Positions 16,503-26,955 are shown, numbered from the stretch's first letter. The stretch is 64,000 nt of DNA from Bacteroidales bacterium (GCA_021373135.1 JAJFTH010000002.1:1-64000), one strand, 5' to 3'. A program made the numbers and translations. Notes: generated by a model not told the origin, from the letters alone.

Positions 16503-18488
16503 TTAAAACAATTTGTAGGTCGTTTTAAGAACTTTAAACTCACATCTCCGGTTAATCTGGTCGGCCGTTTGTTGCTGCTCTGCCGGCAGGGTTTCTATGA
16601 AACCTTCCGTCAGGAAAAAGCCTTCCGTCAGAAACTTGAATTTGTCTTCCATGTAGCTGTCCACTTTGGCCGGTTGGCTCTTTCCGTAACCATGGGCTTG
16701 AAGTCTTTCTTTTTCGATGCCTTGTTGTTGAAGATATTCCACGACAGATTCCGCACGTTTTTCAGACAACAGATTGTTGTACTCATCTGTTCCTACCCTG
16801 TCGGTATGGGCTCCGATTTCAATGACGATGTGAGGATTGTCCCGCAATAGTTTAACCAATTCATCCAATGCAGAGAATGATTCAGACATTAGTGTTGATT
16901 TATTGAATTCAAAAAAGATGTTTTCAATACGTATTGCCCTGTGAAGAGGGGTGAGGGTGAAGTCGAGGACGTAAGAAGTATCTTTTTCTACATTCAGGGC
17001 ATAAAACCTGTTGGAATAGTTCAGGTAAGAGCGACAGGTGGCCATCATGGCATAATCTGCGTCTTTTTCCACTTTCAGACTGTAGGTGCCGTCTTTTTGG
17101 GAACGGGTTTTGGTATTGAGCCCTTTGTCATTGACGATCCGGATGGTCGCATCAGGGATGGGCTCTCCGTAACGGTCAATCACAATGCCTTTTACTTCTG
17201 AATATGGGCTTGGACGTTCAAAGCTCCATATTTTGTCCCAGCCTCTGGGTTCTTTTCTGTTGGATGAAAAAAAACCCCGGTCTTCATTCCCAAAAAAGGT
17301 GATGCCAAAATCATCTCCGTTGGAGTTGATGTCTTTTTGCATGTTCTCGACTGTATATCCATGATCCTTATCCGGTATTGCTACAAACAGGTCAAGACCT
17401 CCAAAACCCGGATGTCCGTCTGAGGAAAAATAAAATTCACCATTTTTACGGAAATAGGGAAAAACTTCATCTCCGGGAGTGTTGATGTCCTGACCGAGAT
17501 TTTCAGGCGGTCCAAAAGTTTTTTCGCTCATTTCACACCGCCAGATATCTTTGCCGCCATGTCCTCCCGGCATGTCGGAGACGAAGTACAGGTATTTGCC
17601 GTCAGGGGAAACTGCGGGGTGTGCGAATAGGATGGTGGAGTCGCGGTAGACCTGTAGCTTTTCCGGTTTGCTCCATTCGGATCCGGAACGGACAGAACGG
17701 AACAGTTCCACTTTGGAACTTGTTTCTATCGAATCCGATTTGGTGATACAACGGGTAAAATACATCGTTTTTCCATCGGGAGAAAAGGAGGCGGCTCCTT
17801 CATCAAATTCTGAATTGACGGCACCTTCGATATATTCCGGCTTGCTCCATTTATTATTGACATCTAATTTGGATATCCAGAAATCATTATTGGGAAGTCC
17901 GGTAATCTTGCTGGCCTTTTGATCTTCTGAAATATGGGCGGAGGAAGTGATGTACAAGGTGTTATATTCGCCGGGGACCAAGACGGGCGAAAAGTCTCCT
18001 TTCCTCGAATTGAGGATGTTGGCTTTCTTCACTTCAAAACGAGTCCTTTCCTTTTTCCATTGGTCGATGTGGTGGCATGCATAAATACCGTTCAGGGCCA
18101 GCGTGTCATCCGGATGATTTTTCAGGAAAGATTCGTAAGCATTTTCGGCTTCCTGGTATTTGGCATTTTTATGGAGCGTTTGCGCAAACTTGAGATAGAC
18201 GGTGTCGCTGGAATAATTGTAACGGATGGCTTTCCTGTATTCACTTTCGGCCTTGAGCGGTTGATTGATGCGCCGGAAGCATTCTCCCCTGAGAAAGGAA
18301 GTGTGTGCCTTGAGCTTTTTTTCTTTGCTGTTGAGGTGGCGGTAGGCTTTTCCGTATTGTACGGATGCGGCATAAAATTCTCCGTATCCGTACAGCTTGT
18401 CAGCCTTGCGGACATACATTCCTGCCGAACAGCCCTCAAGGAGTAGTAGTACCGGAAAAATCCAGGAAATAATTTGTCGTAAATGCAT
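16503..18488 (-). CDS. PorE-like OmpA-family lipoprotein (TPR, PD40, CRD, OmpA)
   Basis: This ~661-residue protein begins at ATG 18488 (MHLRQIISWIF), giving a lipoprotein signal with lipobox LLEGC. Next are TPR-like helices (AEFYRKA-type repeats, ~residues 30-140) and a PD40/WD40-like propeller (VNSEFDEGAASFSPDGKTMYFTR, VSPDGKYLYFVSD). A carboxypeptidase-regulatory domain (VKGIVIDRYGEPIPDATIRI) and a C-terminal OmpA peptidoglycan-binding domain (IEIGAHTDRVGTDEYN) follow. This order is that of PorE (PG1058), a T9SS component anchored to peptidoglycan. Several paralogues share the layout in Bacteroidetes, so the PorE name is probable, not proven. It lies just downstream of queA on the same strand. 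Confidence 0.85.
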   Translation of the reverse strand: MHLRQIISWIFPVLLLLEGCSAGMYVRKADKLYGYGEFYAASVQYGKAYRHLNSKEKKLKAHTSFLRGECFRRINQPLKAESEYRKAIRYNYSSDTVYLKFAQTLHKNAKYQEAENAYESFLKNHPDDTLALNGIYACHHIDQWKKERTRFEVKKANILNSRKGDFSPVLVPGEYNTLYITSSAHISEDQKASKITGLPNNDFWISKLDVNNKWSKPEYIEGAVNSEFDEGAASFSPDGKTMYFTRCITKSDSIETSSKVELFRSVRSGSEWSKPEKLQVYRDSTILFAHPAVSPDGKYLYFVSDMPGGHGGKDIWRCEMSEKTFGPPENLGQDINTPGDEVFPYFRKNGEFYFSSDGHPGFGGLDLFVAIPDKDHGYTVENMQKDINSNGDDFGITFFGNEDRGFFSSNRKEPRGWDKIWSFERPSPYSEVKGIVIDRYGEPIPDATIRIVNDKGLNTKTRSQKDGTYSLKVEKDADYAMMATCRSYLNYSNRFYALNVEKDTSYVLDFTLTPLHRAIRIENIFFEFNKSTLMSESFSALDELVKLLRDNPHIVIEIGAHTDRVGTDEYNNLLSEKRAESVVEYLQQQGIEKERLQAHGYGKSQPAKVDSYMEDKFKFLTEGFFLTEGFIETLPAEQQQTADQINRRCEFKVLKTTYKLF

Positions 18489-18522
18489 GCTGGATAAACG
18501 GAGAAAATGCTTGCTTATTGTT

Positions 18523-19803
18523 TTATGGTACAAGAAGTGAGCTGTCTCCATAGCTCAAAAACCGGAATTGATGGCTCAGGGCATAGTCATAGATTTTTTT
18601 CCATTCATCTCCTCCCAAAAAGGCTGAAACGAGAAGCAGCAGGGTGCTGTTCGGCTGATGAAAATTGGTCAGCATGGCGTTGACAAGGTGAAACCGGAAG
18701 CCTGGGGCGATGAGCAACCGGGTGGATGCGGTGAAGACTTCGATCCCGTTTTGGTCGAGGTATCTGACAATGGCTTTTAGTGCGTCTTTGGCGTCCACGT
18801 TGATGTTATGGGGCGATTTTTCGATGGCCGTCATTTGCTTGTAGGCATACCATTGGTCAAGTGTCCATTCGTCGGGGTGGATTTCGGGACTTTTGATCAG
18901 CTTGTATCCAAACCAGTAGAGGCTTTCCAGGGTACGAACCGAGGTTGTACCTACGGCTGTGATGTGTCCAATATGATGGATGAGTGTGAGCAGGAAACTG
19001 CGGTCGACGGAGATGAATTCGCTGTGCATGACGTGGTCTGCAATCTGTTCTGAAAGGACAGGTTGGAATGTACCGGCACCGACGTGAAGTGTCACTTCGG
19101 TACGCAGGATGTTTTTTTGGTCGATGGCAGACAACACTTCAGGGGTAAAATGCAATCCGGCTGTGGGGGCGGCAACGGAACCTTCGATTTTGGAAAAGAC
19201 GGTTTGATAGGTGATTTCATCGGAAGCCTCGGTAGCCCTGTTCAAATAGGGAGGGATGGGCAACTGACCTGCCGCTTCGAGCAAGTCTCCGAATAGGAGT
19301 TTATCTCCGTTTGCGACAGGGTCAAGATCATGCCAGGTGAAACGGATCCGGTGGGCCTTGTTTTCGGTGGCAAGCTTTTCTGCCGTTAGTTGAATCTGCT
19401 TCCCATTGACGGACAATTCACGTTCCAGTTTCTCCTTTTTCCATTTTTTCAGGTTGCCGATCATACAAAGCCATTCGCAACTTTCGGTTGACTGAAAGTT
19501 TTGGGCATAATCCGCAGGAGTCAATGGTTCCAGACAAAAGACCTCAATGCGTGCTCCCGTTTCCTTATGGAAAAAAAGACGGGCGTGGATGACTTTGGTG
19601 TTGTTGTATACCAACATGCTCTTTTCTTCCAGATGGTTTGGAAGATCTCTGAAAATGGCTTCCGAGATGTTACCTTTCCGATAGATTAGCAGTTTTGAAG
19701 CATCACGCGGTTCAATGGGGAATTTTGCGATTCTTTCATCTTCAAGAGAGTAGGTATAGTCTTCAATACGGATGGATTCGATTTTCTCGAGGAGATCTTT
19801 CAT
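18523..19803 (-). CDS. queA: S-adenosylmethionine:tRNA ribosyltransferase-isomerase
   Basis: This 426-residue QueA transfers and isomerises the ribose of AdoMet to preQ1 at wobble position 34 of GUN-anticodon tRNAs, giving epoxyqueuosine. ATG 19803 (MKDLLEKIESIRIEDYTY) is chosen; the 14 codons further up lack family character. Marks are RIAKFPIEPRDASKLL, VYNNTKVIHARL, PTAGLHFTPEVL, EVTLHVGAGTF and NAMLTNFHQPNSTLLLLVSAF. It is longer than the ~350 residues typical of E. coli, as in other Bacteroidetes, because of an insert after the N-terminal domain. It lies 34 bp upstream of the PorE-like gene. Confidence 0.93.
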   Translation of the reverse strand: MKDLLEKIESIRIEDYTYSLEDERIAKFPIEPRDASKLLIYRKGNISEAIFRDLPNHLEEKSMLVYNNTKVIHARLFFHKETGARIEVFCLEPLTPADYAQNFQSTESCEWLCMIGNLKKWKKEKLERELSVNGKQIQLTAEKLATENKAHRIRFTWHDLDPVANGDKLLFGDLLEAAGQLPIPPYLNRATEASDEITYQTVFSKIEGSVAAPTAGLHFTPEVLSAIDQKNILRTEVTLHVGAGTFQPVLSEQIADHVMHSEFISVDRSFLLTLIHHIGHITAVGTTSVRTLESLYWFGYKLIKSPEIHPDEWTLDQWYAYKQMTAIEKSPHNINVDAKDALKAIVRYLDQNGIEVFTASTRLLIAPGFRFHLVNAMLTNFHQPNSTLLLLVSAFLGGDEWKKIYDYALSHQFRFLSYGDSSLLVP

Positions 19804-19975
19804 AGTCGGTTGAATTATTTTTTGTTCGGGTTTATCGGAAAGCATCCTTTTTTGATGCGTTTGACCTGGTCGAACATTTGATTCCGCTGAAGTTGACGGG
19901 CGAAAGGGTCTGCTTTTTATAACTTGAAAAGGCTGCCTTGATCAGACAGCCTCTCCGTGTTTATGCGGTTGAAAG

Positions 19976-20413
19976 TTAGAATTTGTAACGAGCGGCAAGA
20001 TTTGCACCGAATCCAAATCCGTATTTGTCCCCGGAATAGTACCCTGGACGGGTATCCAATGAAAATTGCAAAGGGATTTCTTTTAAGGTATATTCTATAC
20101 CGAGTTGACCGTTGATACCAAGACCGACCATATCACCGATAAGGATCCCTGCACCTGCACCATAATACCATTTAACGCCATCAGCGAGGCTGCTCAAATC
20201 CTTGACCCATTGATAAGTGCCGTTTAAGGATGCCCATGAATTTTCAAGGCCAAGATCTGCTTCCAAACGATTGGCTGTACCAAGATCTTTTTGATAAGAG
20301 AATTCGGCACCGAAAGCCGTGCCACCTCCAAATCTGAGACCTAAAGCTTGTTGAGCATTGGATGTTGTAACAAATGCAAAACAAATGACTAATACCGTAA
20401 ATAATTTTTTCAT
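19976..20413 (-). CDS. small outer-membrane beta-barrel protein of unknown function
   Basis: This is a ~145-residue exported protein. ATG 20413 gives the signal peptide MKKLFTVLVICFAFVTTSNA; nine further codons are open upstream but would spoil it. The mature part is made of alternating hydrophobic/polar strands rich in Gly and aromatic residues (LGLRFGGGTAFGAEFSYQ ... YGFGFGANLAARYKF) and ends in phenylalanine, as outer-membrane barrels do. It resembles small porin-like or OmpX-like proteins, but no specific function can be assigned. It is flanked by its own intergenic regions and is probably monocistronic. Confidence 0.8.
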   Translation of the reverse strand: MKKLFTVLVICFAFVTTSNAQQALGLRFGGGTAFGAEFSYQKDLGTANRLEADLGLENSWASLNGTYQWVKDLSSLADGVKWYYGAGAGILIGDMVGLGINGQLGIEYTLKEIPLQFSLDTRPGYYSGDKYGFGFGANLAARYKF

Positions 20414-20600
20414 CGTTGAAAATGTTATTGAATAAAGCAATTATAAGAGTTCAATTTCTTCACGGGGGAAGATTTCCGTTAAAAGCTGTTTTAAACAGCT
20501 GCAAAGTTATAAAAATTATCTATTCACAAAAAATCTTTGGCCATTTTAAGCTTGGAAAGGCTTCGGGATTTTGGATGAATCCTCCAGTTTATGGTTTCGC

Positions 20601-23597
20601 TTATCGTCTGCAAATTTTTTTGTAGTCGCAATAATTGCATTTTTCCGGAATATCTGTCTGTTGGAAACAGCGTTTGGAATCAAATAGTTGCTTGAGTGTA
20701 TCGTCCACTTTTTCGCGGAAAGTTTCTTCGTATTCACGGATATCTTCCACTTCTTTTTTCTGTTTGTAGGAACCGAAGTAGATGGCGGCACTGTAATCTT
20801 CCGCGGCAGCTTTGTGGATATAAAGTATCTGCGGGGTGATTTTGGCCGCCGGATATTTCTTTTTCAGAATGACGGAGTAGAGGAAAATCTGGAAAATATA
20901 ACCCGAACGGTCGGCGTTGTCTTCAAAAAGGGATTCCACGGAATCCGGTGTTTTGGGTATTCCTCCGGTTTTGTAATCAAGCACACGAAAATCGTCGTAT
21001 TTCGAATCGATACGGTCTATGATACCCCCTATCCTGAGGTTAACTTTTCCGACTTCGGTTTCGGTTACAAAGTTTTCAGAAACATGTTTTTCAATGGCAA
21101 TCATCTCGAAAGGGGCGCGCTCCTGGTCGATCTTAAGTAGGGTTTTCAGGAAACCGGTGACTAATTTCCGTTTGATGAGCTGTTCTCCGTTGAATTCCAA
21201 TGGGGCATCTTCCTTGTCAAGTTGAAAGAAGTCTTTGCGGAAATACAGGTCTACTACTTTTTCGATTTTGTAGATGCCTTTTAACCAGGGTTCCAGGTCT
21301 GAGGCTTCGATTTTCCCTGAGATTGCTCCGGATTCGAGACCTTTGTTGATGGTGTCTTCTTTGATGGCGGTTTCGACAGCTTTGGCGGAAAAATCTTTCC
21401 CCGCCTTTTTCAGTAGGATAAAGGTATAGATGTATTGAGCCGAATGGTGGAAGAAATTGCCGAGTATGGCTCCGTCAATTTCCTCCGAAACTTCCTCTGC
21501 TTTTTTCAGCCCTGCAATGTATCTGAAATAAAACCGCAACGAGCAATCTAAGAGGCTGTTCAATGCAGTAGGCGAGAAGTCCTTGATGTTCTGGTTGGTC
21601 TGGAGATCGTAGCTTTTCCGGAGGGTGTCCATGATTTCCTGCGTCTTTTCAATCCGGATAGGCCTTGGGGAAGATATCTCTATTCCGGAATTCAGGTTGA
21701 AATGTTTTACAGGGTGCTTTGATTCGACAAGCAGTTGAAGCATGAAGCGACTCATTTCCCCCCGATGGAGACCGTCGGTGGATGTGTTGTACACCAAGCT
21801 GATATTTTCGGCGCGTTGCAGCAACCGGAAAAAGTAATAGGAAAAGATAGAGTCTTTGTGCTCGGAAGTGGTCAGGTCGAAGCCCTTGCGAAGGTTGAAG
21901 GGGATAAAAGAGGTGTCTCCGCCGCCTTTTGGCAACATGCCTTCGTTCACTGAAAGCAAGAGTACGTTTTTGAAGTCAAGGTTGCGTGTCTCCAGCATAC
22001 CCATGATCTGCATACCCCGGACGGGTTCGCCTGAAAAAGGAATCGATGCCGTGGAAAGGACTTTCTGCAACAGTTTCTGGAAGGTATGGATATTGACCTC
22101 GATAACGCCGTCCTCCAATAAATTGAATATCCTGCTTGTCAGTGAATAGCACCTGAAAACGGCTTCAGCATATAAAGGATCGTATTCACCAGACTCTTCC
22201 TGAGACTGTTCGGAACGGTCTGTTTCTTCCGGTTCCCGGTTGGATTGTGCCAGTTGCCTGCAAAGTTCGAGTATGCGCTGTGAAAGATCTTTGGGACTTT
22301 CTACCGGTGTAAAGATATTTTTTAGTACATCATCTCTTTGCAGTTCTTCTGCCGAGGGTCTGAAGCTGTTTTTTGACCGTAAGTCTTTTTCGAGTTTTTC
22401 CGTTTCCTTGCTGATTTGCCGGATGAGCGGATGTTGCAGGATCGGAAGGACGAAGCGGTGATTGTACCTTCCGGTTGCGTCTTCGATAAATCCGTCTGCA
22501 TGCAGCACGGTGATTTCGTTAATCAGGTTGAAGACGGGGGTTTGTGCCATTGGAAAGCCCATGGTGACGTTCAACTCATGAATGTCGTCAGGGACACTGT
22601 GCAAGACCGGTAAAAGCAGATTTTCATTACAAAGCACAACGGCTGTTTCTTCCGGGTGAAACTCCCCCTTCTGAAGTTCCTGAATCCATTCCGGCAAGAA
22701 TCTAGCCTGGGCATTTTCGGTGGAAGCAGAAATGAACTGAATGTTTTTGGTCGTTTTTTCGAAGGTATCGAATCCAGTCTTGCCCAGTTCATTGGGAAAC
22801 TGATCCAGGTTCTGCAACATGAAACGTCCGGCTTCATGCCTTGGATTTTTGAGGTAAAAGATATCGTAATCCCAGTAGAATAAGGCTTTACCCGCTTTTT
22901 GAAGCGATGAAAAGAGCGAAATTTCACATTTGTTCAGCACGTTGAATCCTACAAATACATATTTGTCAAAGTCGAAACCGGAGGGCCCTTCCGTTTTGAT
23001 TTTTTCGACGACCCTGCGGTAAAGCATTCCTTCGTAAGCCAGTTGCTTTTCTTCCAGCATTTTTTGAAAACCATCGTACACTTCGTACAGGATATTCCAG
23101 TTTTCAATGAAACGACGTTTGAGTTCTGTCTTTCTGTCCGGATCAAAATTTTTGAAGAAAAGACGAATGGAGGCAACCTGCTCTTCAGACAGGTGCTCCA
23201 AGGTATCGGTATAGGCTGCCTGCTCCTTGATGTTGCGGAACAGCTGATGTGCATCGGCAAGATTTTTATCCACATCATCGAAATCGCTCAGCAGAATTTC
23301 TCCCCAATGGTAAAATTCGTCGAAACTTTCTTCCTTCCCGCTTTCACGGATGTAGACATGATATAGATATCCGACCAAGGCCAGGGAATCTGCTGATTTT
23401 AGTTCCGACTGTTCTCTGAACAGGTCGCTGATGGTTACAAATATAGGAGTCCAGACAGGTTTTCCTGCCAGCCTGTACAGCTGTTCGCTGAAAAATAGCC
23501 TGGCGCGGTTGTTGGGAAAGACAACAACGATGGAGGTGAGATCGTCACCATATTTGGCATAAATATCTTCGGCGGTTTGTTGGAGGAAGGATATCAT
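20601..23597 (-). CDS. AddB-like PD-(D/E)XK nuclease with iron-sulfur cysteines
   Basis: This 998-residue protein resembles AddB, the second subunit of the AddAB helicase-nuclease for double-strand-break repair. The N-terminal part looks like an inactivated UvrD-type helicase fold (IVVVFPNNRARLFFSEQL, no good P-loop). The C-terminal PD-(D/E)XK nuclease domain carries FRVLDYKTGGIP. A cysteine set (CFQQTDIPEKCNYCDYKKIC) ends the protein, as in Fe-S cluster nucleases of the AddB/Cas4 type. The AddA-like partner is at 27.9-31.2 kb, four genes away and on the same strand. Assignment is by motifs and length (AddB ~1,000-1,160 residues). Confidence 0.85.
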   Translation of the reverse strand: MISFLQQTAEDIYAKYGDDLTSIVVVFPNNRARLFFSEQLYRLAGKPVWTPIFVTISDLFREQSELKSADSLALVGYLYHVYIRESGKEESFDEFYHWGEILLSDFDDVDKNLADAHQLFRNIKEQAAYTDTLEHLSEEQVASIRLFFKNFDPDRKTELKRRFIENWNILYEVYDGFQKMLEEKQLAYEGMLYRRVVEKIKTEGPSGFDFDKYVFVGFNVLNKCEISLFSSLQKAGKALFYWDYDIFYLKNPRHEAGRFMLQNLDQFPNELGKTGFDTFEKTTKNIQFISASTENAQARFLPEWIQELQKGEFHPEETAVVLCNENLLLPVLHSVPDDIHELNVTMGFPMAQTPVFNLINEITVLHADGFIEDATGRYNHRFVLPILQHPLIRQISKETEKLEKDLRSKNSFRPSAEELQRDDVLKNIFTPVESPKDLSQRILELCRQLAQSNREPEETDRSEQSQEESGEYDPLYAEAVFRCYSLTSRIFNLLEDGVIEVNIHTFQKLLQKVLSTASIPFSGEPVRGMQIMGMLETRNLDFKNVLLLSVNEGMLPKGGGDTSFIPFNLRKGFDLTTSEHKDSIFSYYFFRLLQRAENISLVYNTSTDGLHRGEMSRFMLQLLVESKHPVKHFNLNSGIEISSPRPIRIEKTQEIMDTLRKSYDLQTNQNIKDFSPTALNSLLDCSLRFYFRYIAGLKKAEEVSEEIDGAILGNFFHHSAQYIYTFILLKKAGKDFSAKAVETAIKEDTINKGLESGAISGKIEASDLEPWLKGIYKIEKVVDLYFRKDFFQLDKEDAPLEFNGEQLIKRKLVTGFLKTLLKIDQERAPFEMIAIEKHVSENFVTETEVGKVNLRIGGIIDRIDSKYDDFRVLDYKTGGIPKTPDSVESLFEDNADRSGYIFQIFLYSVILKKKYPAAKITPQILYIHKAAAEDYSAAIYFGSYKQKKEVEDIREYEETFREKVDDTLKQLFDSKRCFQQTDIPEKCNYCDYKKICRR

Positions 23598-23765
23598 ATT
23601 TGTTCTCTTGACTTTTTGTGGGTACTAAGATAGCTTACAGAAAAAGAATCGTCGTGATTTTGCCCGGAAAAAGTTTTTGTTTTTTGTATAAAATTCTTCT
23701 TATCTAATCAAAAATATGTATTTTCGGCGGGCAAAAAAATCTAACACCTTATCAATATACATTTT

Positions 23766-25238
23766 ATGTCAAAATTGTTTATCAGAAAGTCGTTAACCCA
23801 ACTTTTAAAAGAAGCGGAACTCAATGAATACGGATTAAAGAAGCACCTGACAGCCTGGAACCTTATTCTACTGGGAGTCGGTTGTGTCATTGGTGCGGGA
23901 ATTTTTGTAATTACAGGGACGGCTTCTGCCTTATATGCAGGTCCTTCTCTGGCCATTTCATTCGTTTTATCTGCCTGTGCCTGCGCCTTTGCGGGCTTGT
24001 GCTATGCGGAATTCGCTTCTATGATCCCCATTTCCGGCAGTGCCTATACTTATGCTTATGCCACCATGGGGGAATTTATTGCCTGGATTATCGGCTGGGA
24101 TCTGATTTTGGAATATTTGTTCGGTGCTGCGACGGTGGCAGTGGGGTGGAGTGGTTATGTGAATAATTTTCTGAACCATCTGGGTTTGTATTTGCCTCAA
24201 TCCATCAGCGGCAGTCCTTTTTCCATCGATATAAACGGGTGGCATGCCACAGGGTCTTTCATCAATTTTCCTGCCATGTTCATCATTTTGCTGATGACGG
24301 CTTTTTTGGTCATCGGCATTAAGGAATCAGCCAAATTAAATGATATTGTCGTGTTGATTAAAGTGACTGTTATCTTGCTGTTTATCGGTTTTGGAATTTC
24401 GTATATCAATGTGGATAACTGGGTGCCTTTCATACCTGAAAATGCCGGAAAGTGGGGACATTATGGATGGTCCGGCATTTTGACTGGGGCAGGAGTGATT
24501 TTTTTCGCATACATCGGGTTTGATGCTGTATCCACAACTTCTCAGGAGGCTATCAATCCCAAAAGGGATTTGCCCATCGGCATTCTGGTTTCTTTGGCTA
24601 TCTGTACCATACTTTATATTGCCGTGTGTCTGACAATGACGGGTATCGTAAACTATAAGGAACTGAATGTCCCGGCACCTGTAGCCCTGGCTATCAGCCA
24701 AGCCGGGTTTTCGCTTAACTGGTTGCGTCCCATCGTCGATATTGGTGCCATTGCAGGTTTGACATCGGTGGTGCTTGTTTTGATTCTGGGACAGTCCAGA
24801 GTGTTTTTTACCATGGCGAGTGACGGTTTGCTCTGGAAAAAATTTGCCAAGGTGCATCCCAAATATAAAACACCTTATGTGACCACTATAGTTACCGGAT
24901 GTGTCTGTGCCTTGATTGCCGGCACTCTTCCCATCGGATTGTTGGGTGAAATGGTCTCCATTGGTACTTTGCTGGCTTTCACCATTGTATGCTTTGGTAT
25001 CATACTTCTTCGAAAATCAGAGCCTGATGCTCCCCGTTCTTTCAGAACGCCATGGGTACCATTCATACCCATAGCAGGAATGGTTGTATGTTTGGCGGAA
25101 ATGGCCGCATTGCCGTTTGGTACCTGGATGCGCCTTTTGGGGTGGATGGCGATAGGTTTTGTTATTTATTTCACATACAGCAGGAAACACAGCAAGATTA
25201 GAAAGGCCGCCAAAAGTCGTTCAAAGTTACGTAACTGA
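23766..25238 (+). CDS. APC-family amino acid permease
   Basis: This 490-residue integral membrane protein has about 12 to 13 hydrophobic helices. The first reads NLILLGVGCVIGAGIFVITG, the signature of the APC superfamily (cationic amino acid transporter/YfnA-like group). FFAYIGFDAVSTTSQEAINPKRDLP is the conserved loop of that group. It imports amino acids across the inner membrane; which ones cannot be told. It ends 4 bp from the convergent pit gene, leaving no room for a separate terminator. Confidence 0.92.
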   Translation: MSKLFIRKSLTQLLKEAELNEYGLKKHLTAWNLILLGVGCVIGAGIFVITGTASALYAGPSLAISFVLSACACAFAGLCYAEFASMIPISGSAYTYAYATMGEFIAWIIGWDLILEYLFGAATVAVGWSGYVNNFLNHLGLYLPQSISGSPFSIDINGWHATGSFINFPAMFIILLMTAFLVIGIKESAKLNDIVVLIKVTVILLFIGFGISYINVDNWVPFIPENAGKWGHYGWSGILTGAGVIFFAYIGFDAVSTTSQEAINPKRDLPIGILVSLAICTILYIAVCLTMTGIVNYKELNVPAPVALAISQAGFSLNWLRPIVDIGAIAGLTSVVLVLILGQSRVFFTMASDGLLWKKFAKVHPKYKTPYVTTIVTGCVCALIAGTLPIGLLGEMVSIGTLLAFTIVCFGIILLRKSEPDAPRSFRTPWVPFIPIAGMVVCLAEMAALPFGTWMRLLGWMAIGFVIYFTYSRKHSKIRKAAKSRSKLRN

Positions 25239-25242
25239 TTTA

Positions 25243-26292
25243 TCACAACATATTCGAACCGATAAAGAAGTATGCCAATGCTGCAAGCAAAGCACTGACA
25301 GGAATCGTCAGTATCCAGGCAACCATCAGCGTTTTGGTGACACCCCAGCGTACCGCTGAAAGTCGCTTGACAGCTCCAACACCCATGATGGCTCCGGTAA
25401 TGGTATGGGTGGAACTGACAGGAATGTGAAGGAATTCAGTCAAATAAAGGGTGATGGCACCGGCTGTTTCTGCGGCTACACCTTCAATGGGGGTTACTTT
25501 TGTGATTTTGGAGCCCATCGTTTTGACAATTTTCCAGCCACCTGTCATTGTTCCCAGGGATATGGCGGTAAAACAGGAAAATGCAACCCAATCAGGTAAA
25601 TCATTTGTGTTTTGAATTTCAGGGAAAAAACCCTGAGAGTGAGATGCAATCATGGCAGCAGCAATGATACCCATTACTTTTTGCGAGTCATTGAGCCCGA
25701 ACCCTATGCTGAACAACCCTGAGGAGGCCAACTGCAAATGTTTGAACCAAGTGTTTGCCTTGTGAGGGTTTGTTTTTCTGAAAAGCCATTGGATAGAGAT
25801 GGTGAGTACGGAAGATATAGCCATACCGATGGCTGGAGCCAGGATGATAAAGAGTGCAATGTTGAGAATGACATCTCCTTGTATGGACTCAAATCCGCTT
25901 GTGGTATACCCGTTTCTCATGATGGTACTCATGATGGCCGCACCCGCAAATCCACCGATCAATGTATGGGATGATGATGATGGAATTCCAAACCACCAAG
26001 TGGCCAGATTCCAGGTGATGGCAGCTATGATTCCTGAAAATATGACCGGAAGTGTGATATAATGTTCGAATACGGTTTTGGAAACTGTGTTGGCTATCCC
26101 AAATTCGCCAATAATGTATTTGGCGATAAAATAAGCAACGAAGTTCCAGAATGCAGCCCACAAAACTGCCTGAAAAGGGGTAAGAACCTTGGTTGATACA
26201 ATCGTTGCTATGGAATTGGCTGCATCGTGAAAACCATTGATATAATCAAAGAGCAATGCAAGGACAATAATTGCAATTAGGAGGCTCATCAA
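25243..26292 (-). CDS. pit: PiT-family inorganic phosphate transporter
   Basis: This 349-residue membrane protein takes up inorganic phosphate. The two internally related PiT signatures are visible: DYINGFHDAANSIATIVSTKVLTP near the N-terminus and a second half with SIGFGLNDSQKVMGII. It follows the DUF47 gene by 15 bp on the same strand, the usual pairing of a PhoU-like DUF47 regulator with Pit. It is shorter than E. coli PitA (499) because it lacks a large central loop, as other Bacteroidetes Pit proteins do. Confidence 0.93.
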   Translation of the reverse strand: MMSLLIAIIVLALLFDYINGFHDAANSIATIVSTKVLTPFQAVLWAAFWNFVAYFIAKYIIGEFGIANTVSKTVFEHYITLPVIFSGIIAAITWNLATWWFGIPSSSSHTLIGGFAGAAIMSTIMRNGYTTSGFESIQGDVILNIALFIILAPAIGMAISSVLTISIQWLFRKTNPHKANTWFKHLQLASSGLFSIGFGLNDSQKVMGIIAAAMIASHSQGFFPEIQNTNDLPDWVAFSCFTAISLGTMTGGWKIVKTMGSKITKVTPIEGVAAETAGAITLYLTEFLHIPVSSTHTITGAIMGVGAVKRLSAVRWGVTKTLMVAWILTIPVSALLAALAYFFIGSNML

Positions 26293-26307
26293 TTGATACG
26301 ATAAAGG

Positions 26308-26955
26308 TTATGCATACTTGACAACGATCGTTTTAATGATTTTGCCGACATATTCGGCAACATCAGTGGCCTTTTCAAGCTCGAACATGATCTCTTTCAA
26401 TTTGATGATTTCAATACTATCTTTTTCTTTTTCGAACAAGTCGATGATAAAATGTTCATAAACGTCATCAGCCTTATTTTCTATGTCGTGGAGTTCCTGA
26501 CAGTAACCTTTGATTTTCTTGGCGTCTTTTTTCAGGACATCCAGTTCGTCAACAGCCTTCCCGATGCAGATGACGCCTTCCTTGATCAATGCTGCCATTT
26601 CACCTGCACTGGGGGGCATGTTCGCCGGATTGTAAAGTACCATACGTTTGGCACAACTGTTGATGTAGTCCGTGACATCATCCAGCCTTCCGGCCAAATG
26701 ATTAATGTCTTCCCGGTCGAAAGGAGTGATGAAGGTTGTATTCAGGTCATCAAAAATCTTGTTTGATAACATGTCGCCTTTTTTCTCTTGTTCCTTGATC
26801 TTTTTGTAATAGTCAGCAGCTGTGGTGTGATCATAATTTCGGATAAATTCGATCAGAAGATCTGAAGCAACCAGCATGACATCTGACATTTCTTTTAATA
26901 CAGGAAAGAATTTTGGCTCTTTTGGAGTAAACTTGCTGAAAAACGAGTTGTTCAT
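26308..26955 (-). CDS. DUF47 (PhoU-like) phosphate transport regulator
   Basis: This 215-residue protein is mostly alpha-helical and belongs to DUF47, which is related to PhoU. Marks are the N-terminal FFSKFTPKEPKFFPVLKEM, the middle LAGRLDDVTDYINSCAKRM and the C-terminal LEKATDVAEYVGKIIKTIV, with acidic helix faces that may bind metal ions. Members paired with Pit transporters are thought to control phosphate uptake. It is the first gene of the DUF47-pit unit. Confidence 0.92.
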   Translation of the reverse strand: MNNSFFSKFTPKEPKFFPVLKEMSDVMLVASDLLIEFIRNYDHTTAADYYKKIKEQEKKGDMLSNKIFDDLNTTFITPFDREDINHLAGRLDDVTDYINSCAKRMVLYNPANMPPSAGEMAALIKEGVICIGKAVDELDVLKKDAKKIKGYCQELHDIENKADDVYEHFIIDLFEKEKDSIEIIKLKEIMFELEKATDVAEYVGKIIKTIVVKYA